Below the pieces are notes generated by a model. The model was not told the DNA's origin. It worked only from the letters and a program-made list of their open reading frames with translations, and did no database searches. A DNA stretch of 64,000 nt from Chitinibacter sp. GC72 (lineage in GTDB: Bacteria > Pseudomonadota > Gammaproteobacteria > Burkholderiales > Chitinibacteraceae). Position 1 is the stretch's first letter; the number at the start of each line of letters is the position of its first letter. Both the position numbers and the translations under genes were made by a program. Positions 58,801-64,000 of the stretch are shown here, one piece after another. Where the stretch lies: positions 35,121 to 99,120 of the forward strand of contig NZ_VIRW01000011.1 of assembly GCF_009760905.1 (NCBI RefSeq), written 5' to 3'.

Positions 58801-59343
58801 CATTACCGCGAGCTGGCGAGCAATGTCGAAGAATTGCGCAAAATCGCCCAGCTCTGGCCCGACATCGATCAGGGGCTGGATCTGGAAATCCTGTTCGAAG
58901 ATGCCGCCAGACGCAGTCCCTTGCAACAGGCGCTAGCCCTTCCCGGCATTCTGGGCGAATACAATGAACTGCGTTATCGCCCCCTGGGGCGCATTGCCTG
59001 CCTGGGGCCGAGCGAATGGGATCTGGTGCAGCAAATCGGTATGGTGTTGCTAACAGGCAATCAGGCAGTGCTCTCCAGCCACCACCAGCGCAATAGCGCT
59101 TTGCGCAGCTTTCAACTTGAGCACATCATCTGGTCGGACGATCCATTGCAAGAATCAATATCAGCGGCAATGTGTCACCCCAATATTGCCGACGCCTGCG
59201 AAAAACGTCTGGCCCAGCACAGCCTGGCACCACTGATCTTGCCTTATGAAGACGGGCGTTGGCCTTTGCAGCAGCTAGTACAGGAGTACAGCATCAGCGG
59301 CACGGACGCAGTTGCAACTGTGCAAATGAGGCCAGTTATCTGA
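55885..59343 (+). CDS. PutA-like proline dehydrogenase/ALDH protein with degenerate ALDH site
   Basis: 1152 residues from ATG 55885 (GGAG). The PRODH barrel is recognisable: PSVSVKLSTLYEQF, IGLMIEAEESSRQLLT, VQACQKN, RLVKGTFWEREIRQAQ, PQFATHN and RPCRLYAPVGAHHDLL. Several normally invariant spots differ: the usual QAYQKR is QACQKN at 303-308 and the usual KGAYW is KGTFW. The ALDH half reads NAGQHPEALR at 780-789 where the family has AGQRCSALR, so Pro785 replaces the catalytic Cys. The usual ETGG and FGGEGLSGTGPKAGG signatures are also gone. It may be an inactive or repurposed paralogue. A functional ALDH step is unlikely. Confidence 0.8.
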   Translation: MIRAQPAFPALPTMFAPLAQAQLADELSLARQIRGAVHLVAEQSLRADALAHLLKQKLQFARQAQGSVDNLLTQYPLSSPAGQALLNLAEGVLRIGDQQQLDRFIETQLHSAQWHAYRGVSPSWAINLATLGLDVAEHLPQPLATPVIREGMKKAMHMLASQLIIARDIESALKQQDPDFLYAFALSGEPAIGREDAAYCFEQYEIAIHLIGRTHQGGTRLSPSVSVKLSTLYEQFTLLHYQQVQEVLYPRLLQLALLAKHYDIGLMIEAEESSRQLLTLQLLSRLLQADHLAHWDGLGITVQACQKNALHTVKWLNQYTKQTQRQIQVRLVKGTFWEREIRQAQQAALGHYPVWTQAEHTEQCYLACAQALLQSGGRIHPQFATHNPFTLSYLHQMAGSHDFEFQALFGLGETLYQLAKELGIDRPCRLYAPVGAHHDLLPYLVRRYLQHHANPDTVQQLPGSTEAGELLAKGERHFPAPCKIFSPRETPALDDPLFWPQGLAWYSLLNSNHSEGYIARPIMEKEPESNTAPRICYKPADTRQVIGHCYDAPFAAIEPAFASAQAQLASWHARSIKERTRLINAVSNQLLQRQAALIYLLVSECGYTLLQARNELRQAIDLCRYHAQQARSAWPETAPAPLGIVIVIGDRHSPLAMWIAPIVAALLIGNTVIAKPAPEACLIATQAIRCFHQAGIPEAALQMLPGGAALGAALTLDQRCQGVCFQGTQASAHKVRQTLAEFGAGRVLLAHPHSLNVMVADSSATLPLLIRDVRDSAWPNAGQHPEALRLLCVQQEIAEQLILQLKQAMDSLVVGDPAHAASDLGPMLNPAALAALEQEISQRRAQGCQIFQPQLSTSAADGQFMAPTLIEIDDPATLKPAPPGPILYVWAYHADQQHELGHLINARANCTTLGIHSRISQHIEQLIAQTRAGNYRINRNLADAIVGSHPLGKLASPWTLWQFTRHASPCQPHYRELASNVEELRKIAQLWPDIDQGLDLEILFEDAARRSPLQQALALPGILGEYNELRYRPLGRIACLGPSEWDLVQQIGMVLLTGNQAVLSSHHQRNSALRSFQLEHIIWSDDPLQESISAAMCHPNIADACEKRLAQHSLAPLILPYEDGRWPLQQLVQEYSISGTDAVATVQMRPVI

Positions 59344-59573
59344 ACAAAGCCCAGTTGAAGATTGCACGGCAAATCGATTGCGCCGACAATCATTACAGCA
59401 GCACAGTCTGGATAACGCACAAGAATTGTGCTGATAAGCTGGCAGATACCAAATTGGGTATACAGCCAGATAGCAATCAATCAATAACTAGCCTAGCTAG
59501 ATATACCCTATAGAAATACTCCAAAGCCTGTGAGGCAGTGGCAAAAAGACCAAGTATAAAAGAACGCACGAAT

Positions 59574-60338
59574 ATGGCCATGCACAAGATTTTTGCCCTA
59601 ATTTTATCTCTGAGTCTGCTGACTTTATCCTGCGTGTCACTACCGAGCGCCAACGCCGCCGAAAGCATCACACTGAATGCCGAAGACGATTGGGCCCCCT
59701 ACTCCTACGTTGCCGCAGGCAAAATACAGGGTTTTGCCCCCAAAGTGATCAGCGCAGCCTTTGCCAGCCAGGGCATCAAGGTCAATTACAACGCGGTGCC
59801 ATTTACCCGCTGCCTGCGCGAAACACTATCGGGCGCAGCTCTGGCCTGCTTTGACATCGAAATCAATAGTGAAAACGAGCAGCAATACCACTTTCACAAA
59901 ACACCGCTGTTTGTAGAAGGCCTATCCATTTTTGCCAAAGCACCGCATCGCAAAATCACGGTGGCCGATCTGGAAGGCCACACGGTCGCCATCACCAATG
60001 GCTACACCTACCCGCCACTGATCATGAATAACCGTAAAATCCTCAAAGACGGCTCGCCCAGCGACGAGGTGCAATTCAAAAAGCTACTTGCCGGACGGGT
60101 ACAATATGCGCTGGTCAATAGCACGCCCGCCAAATTGATGCAGAAAAACAACCAGCGCTACCGCACACAAATCATCGAAGTGGGTCTGGTCAATCAGGCC
60201 AGGTTTTATATCGGCTTTAGCAAAAAACACCCCGACGGCTTACGCCTGCGCCAAGTGTTCGAGCAAGGTCTGAGCACCATCAAAGCCAATGGCCAATATG
60301 CACAGTTGGAGCAGCAATTCAAAGCCAGCCTGCAGTAA
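59574..60338 (+). CDS. Periplasmic solute-binding protein, SBP_bac_3 type
   Basis: 254 residues from ATG 59574 (ATG 59580 is also possible). The signal peptide is MHKIFALILSLSLLTLSCVS plus SANA. The fold starts ITLNAEDDWAPYSYVAAGKI, then PFTRCLRETL. Four Cys in the mature chain may form disulfides. No transporter is next to it. It is similar in design to the protein at 29.2 kb. The ligand is unknown. Confidence 0.8.
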   Translation: MAMHKIFALILSLSLLTLSCVSLPSANAAESITLNAEDDWAPYSYVAAGKIQGFAPKVISAAFASQGIKVNYNAVPFTRCLRETLSGAALACFDIEINSENEQQYHFHKTPLFVEGLSIFAKAPHRKITVADLEGHTVAITNGYTYPPLIMNNRKILKDGSPSDEVQFKKLLAGRVQYALVNSTPAKLMQKNNQRYRTQIIEVGLVNQARFYIGFSKKHPDGLRLRQVFEQGLSTIKANGQYAQLEQQFKASLQ

Positions 60339-60457
60339 ACAGGCTGAGCAAGCATTGAATTTGACTGTAAATTGGGATTGATACAACAAATAGCCACAAA
60401 CCATACGGTGAGTTTTGGTAGTTCATATTGAACAAACGGGGATGAAAAATGGCAGCT

Positions 60458-60757
60458 TCAGCGTCCCTGATTTGCCGTCATTTTGGCGCGATAGACCAAA
60501 AGACCCATTATCTGTGAAATATCAAGACGAGTTTGGGGTGCATCCACCCGACCATAGCGATCAGCTAGCGCCTCGTGCACTTCGCAAGCCAGATTAAACA
60601 ACATGGCTTTTTCGGCTTCTGGTGCCCGGCTTAAATATTGATTGATTTCATCTACGATTTGATCGGCCAACTCTTCTGGGTAAATTGCTTTGGCCGTTAG
60701 AATTCGATCAAGCAAGCGCACTCCAATGACGCCTAGACTTAATAATTGAATGGCCAT
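60458..60757 (-). CDS. Hypothetical small protein
   Basis: 99 residues from ATG 60757 with GGAG 6 bp upstream. It is helical with a hydrophobic start (MAIQLLSLGVIGVRLLDRIL) and the acidic IYPEELADQIVDEINQYLSR. No family recognised. It is transcribed divergently from glmS and convergently with the solute-binding protein gene. Confidence 0.6.
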   Translation of the reverse strand: MAIQLLSLGVIGVRLLDRILTAKAIYPEELADQIVDEINQYLSRAPEAEKAMLFNLACEVHEALADRYGRVDAPQTRLDISQIMGLLVYRAKMTANQGR

Positions 60758-60950
60758 ATCAAGCTCCAACCCGCATAAACCTTTAATTCAATGTAGTGAG
60801 CCAGCTAGGCATTGATAGCGCCATCCGTCAAACGGTCAAGACCCGCTAAAGCACTTGCACTCTGCTTATAAGGTGTTTTGTTTAGGGACACTAGCAAGCA
60901 ACTCGCCTACAGTTCGGGCGTTGCACTGCATCAATTAAGGATCTTGGCTT

Positions 60951-62786
60951 ATGTGTGGAATTGTTGGCGCTATCTCGACTCGAAATGTTGTACCCATGTT
61001 GCTGGAAGGTTTGGCGCGATTGGAATATCGCGGCTACGACTCAAGTGGTCTTGCCACTATTGAGCATGCCGGCGATGCGTCGAAACTGAAGCGGATTCGT
61101 GTAGCTGGGCGTGTGGCCGATCTGGCGCAAAAAGCATCAACTACAAATGGCCTCATTGGCATTGCCCACACGCGCTGGGCAACGCATGGCGCCCCTACCG
61201 AAGCAAACGCACACCCCCATTTGGGGGGAGAAAGTGTCATGGTGGTACACAACGGCATTATTGAGAATTTTGCCGAACTCAAAGCAGAACTGATCTGCGA
61301 CGGATTTGCTTTCAGCTCAGATACCGATACCGAGGTCATCGCTCATTTGATTGCACAGCAATCCAAAATCACGGCTGATTTTCTCTCCGCTGTCCGCCTG
61401 GCCATTCAGAAACTTAAAGGCGCGTTTGCAATTGGCGTGCTTGATCTGGCTCATCCGACTGAAGTCATTTGTGCCCGCCAAGGTAGTCCTCTGGTCATCG
61501 GTCTGGGTTTTCAGGAAAGTTTTTTTGCCTCCGATATCGCCGCTTTGCTCCCTCTGACGCAGAAAATGATTTATCTCGAAGAAGGTGACATAGCGCTGCT
61601 GGATGCTAGCGGCATCCGGATTTGGGATCACGCCGGGCTGCCGACCGAACGCCAGACGCGTACGCTGGATGTGTGCAGTGATTCGGCCGAACTTGGCCCT
61701 TATCGCCATTACATGCAAAAAGAAATCTTCGAGCAACCCGTCGCGCTGGCCAACACCCTGAATCAGGCGCTCAGTCAGGGGTTTAAACCTGAATTGTTTG
61801 GCGACACCGCTGCAGATATTTTTAGCCGGGCTAGCGCGGTACGGATTATTGCCTGCGGTTCAAGTTATCACGCCGGGCTAGTCGCCAGATACTGGATAGA
61901 GGCATATACCGGTATGCCAGTCAGCGTGGACATCGCCAGCGAATACCGCTATAGCCAAGGCCTTGAACAGCAAGGCACCCTGATTATTGCCATTTCGCAA
62001 TCGGGTGAAACGGCTGACTTGCTGGCTGCCATCAGAAATGCCAGAGAACGCGGCGACGTGAAAATCCTGGCCTTGTGCAATGTGGCCCATTCCACCCTGA
62101 CTCGTGAAGCCGATCTGGTGCTGCTGACCCAGGCCGGAATTGAAATTGGTGTCGCCTCCACCAAAGCCTTTACCACGCAACTGGCTGCACTTTATGTCTT
62201 GGCTGGCAGTCTGGCTCAGGCACGGCAAACCCTAGATGGGACGCAGCTAGCCGAGCTGGCCAACTGGCTACCGCGCCTACCTGCGATGATCACTGCGGTA
62301 TTGGCACAGGAAGCCGAGATGGAAGGCTGGGCGCAAGCACTGAGCCACTTCCAGCATGCGCTCTATCTAGGCCGCAACACTTTATTCCCTATTGCACTGG
62401 AAGGTGCGCTCAAGCTCAAGGAAATCGCCTACATTCACGCAGAGGGTTATGCTGCAGGCGAGCTCAAACACGGCCCGCTGGCGCTGGTGGATGAAAACAT
62501 GCCCGCGATTGTGTGTGCTGCCAATGACGCATTGTTTGAAAAATTAATGTCAAATTTGCGCGAGGTCGAAGCACGCGGAGGGCAAATTTTCCTCATCGCC
62601 GAGCCAGGCTGCGAAGCCGCACTGCCCTACGTCAAATCAGCCCTGATTTTGCCAATGAACACCGGCCCACTCGCACCGATTGTATTTAGTATACCCTTGC
62701 AACTCTTGGCCTATCACACAGCACATCGCAAAGGCACTGATGTAGACAAACCTAGAAACCTCGCCAAATCGGTGACTGTCGAATAG
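60951..62786 (+). CDS. glmS: Glutamine-fructose-6-phosphate aminotransferase (isomerizing)
   Basis: 611 residues from ATG 60951 with AAGGA upstream. Cys2 of MCGIVGAIS is the glutaminase nucleophile; THGAPTEANAHPH follows. Two SIS domains (ACGSSYHAGLVARYWIEAY, and ALYLGRNTLFPIALEGALKL) bind sugar phosphate. It ends NLAKSVTVE, the conserved tail whose coding region is the attTn7 recognition site. It makes glucosamine-6-phosphate for peptidoglycan and LPS. Confidence 0.97.
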   Translation: MCGIVGAISTRNVVPMLLEGLARLEYRGYDSSGLATIEHAGDASKLKRIRVAGRVADLAQKASTTNGLIGIAHTRWATHGAPTEANAHPHLGGESVMVVHNGIIENFAELKAELICDGFAFSSDTDTEVIAHLIAQQSKITADFLSAVRLAIQKLKGAFAIGVLDLAHPTEVICARQGSPLVIGLGFQESFFASDIAALLPLTQKMIYLEEGDIALLDASGIRIWDHAGLPTERQTRTLDVCSDSAELGPYRHYMQKEIFEQPVALANTLNQALSQGFKPELFGDTAADIFSRASAVRIIACGSSYHAGLVARYWIEAYTGMPVSVDIASEYRYSQGLEQQGTLIIAISQSGETADLLAAIRNARERGDVKILALCNVAHSTLTREADLVLLTQAGIEIGVASTKAFTTQLAALYVLAGSLAQARQTLDGTQLAELANWLPRLPAMITAVLAQEAEMEGWAQALSHFQHALYLGRNTLFPIALEGALKLKEIAYIHAEGYAAGELKHGPLALVDENMPAIVCAANDALFEKLMSNLREVEARGGQIFLIAEPGCEAALPYVKSALILPMNTGPLAPIVFSIPLQLLAYHTAHRKGTDVDKPRNLAKSVTVE

Positions 62787-62807
62787 TTGTTGCATCCCGG
62801 ACGCTTC

Positions 62808-62880
62808 TGATATTCCAACCTATTAAAGTCGCAACTTAGCAATTAAAGTCGCAACTTGTCTAATATAGTCGTGAAATTGA
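62808..62880. repeat. Tn7-like element end with three 20-bp-period repeats
   Basis: Three consecutive 20-bp units, 62821-62840, 62841-62860 and 62861-62880, each carry (A/T)AAAGTCGCAACTT or a weaker TATAGTCGTGAAA form. Tn7 right ends have closely packed TnsB sites with AATAAAGTC. The presumed end, 12-14 bp before the first AAAGTC, lies near 62808-62813, about 22-27 bp past the glmS stop, where Tn7-type elements insert. The exact terminal TGT is not clear. Confidence 0.7.
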
Positions 62881-62887
62881 ACCCACT

Positions 62888-62919
62888 AAAAATGCCACTT
62901 GCAGCGAAGGGGCATTTTT
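62888..62919. terminator. Terminator-like hairpin inside the element end
   Basis: AAAAATGCC (62888-62896) pairs with GGCATTTTT (62911-62919), so the stem carries its own T-run. It could end glmS transcription. Confidence 0.7.
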
Positions 62920-63029
62920 AAAGTTGTGACTAACGCTTACAAAGGTGCTCTATATCGTAATTAAGGCACATAGCATAGAGTGCAGATTAGTCTGGTCACT
63001 CCTTTGATTAGTTATTCATTGCTTTTGGT

Positions 63030-63815
63030 TCAGTTAGCAAAACATACAGTCGGCAGATTTTGTTGTGTCTTCGTAAAGAATCGCTGTTCTCCGCCCTGAG
63101 CAATCATTTTCAGCACCTTCGCCATGCTCACTCCAACATTTCGCACTAGACTTTCCAGTTGTGGCAAGGGAATGTCAAATACAGTAGCGGACTCAATTAA
63201 TGATTTTTGCTCCAGATAAAAAGCACTAGCTGCTTGTAACAAATTAGGGTGGCCCCTACCACCAAAGTTTGGCAAGCCAAGTGCTTGTAATCGATTGCGA
63301 ACCACAAAGTCATTGATGTTTGGGAACAGCTCCGTGGTTGCTCGATAGTCGCCATTTGACGCTGCATAGTATTTGAGTAATTCGTATTCATTAATACGTA
63401 TCGTTTGGCGACTACTGACCACTTGCTCTTCTTGATCAGTCGCTTCAAGCGCCAGCATAGCTTGATCATATGTTTCAAATAAGGCGCATGCGGCAAGCAA
63501 ATAGGCGACTGATGTTGATGAACTCTTATAACAATAGAGCACACCATCAATAGAATTTAATATCTTACCCTCTGGCTTTGCTGCGAGTTTAGGCATGACG
63601 GCCTGCAACCATTCACGCCCAAATTTTTAGATGACGAGATCACTGAGCAAGGCGTGCTTAACTTTGCCAGCATAGGTTTGCAATCCAAATTCAGTAGCCT
63701 TCTTTTTGAAGTTGATAGCTATTGGCCGCACGGCCAATGGCTTAGATCGATCTAAGTAGTTCCTTGCAACTAATTGGAATGAATTTTGCTTCAAAATAGG
63801 CTCTTCATAGGAGCC
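63030..63815 (-). pseudogene. TnsD/TniQ-like target selector, C-terminal part with internal stop
   Basis: The open frame 63030-63608 gives 192 residues, but the protein pattern continues upstream in the same frame through a TAA at 63627-63629: FGLQTYAGKVKHALLSDLVI, stop, KFGREWLQAVMPKL. Further up, GSYEEPILKQNSFQLVARNY is readable to about 63815. The -GLxTYxGxVxxxxL- stretch, the later SVAYLLAACALFETYDQAML and the HTH-like VVRNRLQALGLPNFGG recall C-terminal parts of TnsD/TniQ proteins, the glmS-site selectors of Tn7. One CAA to TAA change would explain the stop. The N-terminus is lost near the IS630-like start. The family call is from memory of motifs; the TAA is seen directly. Confidence 0.6.
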
Positions 63816-63819
63816 AAGC

Positions 63820-64000
63820 TTGAAACGTAATCTTTTAGGTCAACCACTCACGCCCGATGAAATCGTCATGTTAGAGAGCATGGCGCAACAGCATCATCAC
63901 GCCAATTTTCGCCCACGCGCCTTGGGTTTATTGGCTTTGCACGAAGGAGAGTCGCCCAAGACCGTGAGCAAAATATTACGCATGAGCGAACAAATGGTTT
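63820..64000 (+). CDS. IS630-family-like transposase, N-terminus (cut by window edge)
   Basis: From TTG 63820 with GGAG upstream; 60 codons are visible: MKRNLLGQPLTPDEIVMLES, then RPRALGLLALHEGESPKTVS and KILRMSEQMV. This is the helix-turn-helix start of IS630-type transposases. It overlaps the end of the broken TnsD-like frame on the other strand, so it may mark an insertion into that gene. The terminal repeat was not defined. Confidence 0.55.
   Translation, partial: MKRNLLGQPLTPDEIVMLESMAQQHHHANFRPRALGLLALHEGESPKTVSKILRMSEQMV

Larger units (their letters stand above)
62808..64000. mobile_element. Tn7-like element at the glmS attachment site (partial, runs off window)
   Basis: This combines the end repeats after glmS, a broken TnsD/TniQ-like gene and an IS630-like gene start. 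No tnsA, tnsB or tnsC is visible in the part inside the window, so whether the element is complete cannot be judged. Confidence 0.65.

Noticed and set aside
60770..60950. glmS ribozyme upstream of glmS
   Set aside because: No such structure seen and it is not expected in this bacterial group.
62821..62880. CRISPR array suggested by regularly spaced repeats
   Set aside because: Only three 20-bp units without spacers; the repeats are contiguous and fit TnsB sites instead.

Overview
The window is a stretch of chromosome from a Neisseriales betaproteobacterium. A chitin-associated genus such as Chitinibacter or Deefgea fits best: the gene content is betaproteobacterial, it carries a secreted GH18 chitinase with two chitin-binding modules, and the housekeeping proteins look Neisseriales-like. 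The genus is inference; no search was run.

Region 1 (1-14.5 kb) is a defective Mu-like transposable prophage lying in reverse. It has a Mu-type control and transposition end (S24 repressor, Ner, MuA-type DDE transposase), a Mu-type head module and a lambda-like non-contractile tail module, the B3/D3112 style of transposable siphophage. Two deletions are readable. One joins the 3' part of the transposase gene to the middle of the gpF head gene, removing the whole early, lysis, terminase and portal region. The other fuses the N-terminal part of the major head protein in frame to the next gene. A programmed -1 frameshift (gpG/gpGT type) and an internal scaffold start (gpI/gpZ type) are also visible.

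Region 2 (14.7-23.7 kb) is an accessory island between a Tag-like DNA glycosylase and a tRNA-Thr. It holds an IS5-family remnant, a decayed MITE and a retron-like operon: HEAT-repeat protein, SWIM zinc-finger protein, a structured msr-msd-type RNA with a perfect 23-bp hairpin enclosed by complementary a1/a2 segments, and a YADD reverse transcriptase with a C-terminal membrane segment. This is the strongest candidate defence system here.

Region 3 (23.7-62.8 kb) is mostly core chromosome. It includes a ferredoxin-type reductase and an epimerase, bacteriohemerythrin, an HD-GYP protein, the queuosine genes tgt and queA, aroQ-accB-accC, the chitinase and three paralogous TPR proteins (the last fused to GGDEF). 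There follow a fused FAD/Fe-S oxidoreductase, a HIT protein, msrP-msrQ with cytochrome c, cysG, a complete 186-bp MITE with CTAG target duplication, an EamA transporter, purU, trmL, a truncated globin, a chemoreceptor, a PutA-like protein that has lost key aldehyde-dehydrogenase residues, two solitary solute-binding proteins and glmS.

Region 4 (62.8-64 kb), directly after glmS, looks like the end of a Tn7-like element at the classical attTn7 position. Three exact 20-bp-period repeats of the TnsB-site type begin about 22-35 bp past the glmS stop. A broken TnsD/TniQ-like target-selector gene and the start of an IS630-like transposase follow and run off the edge.
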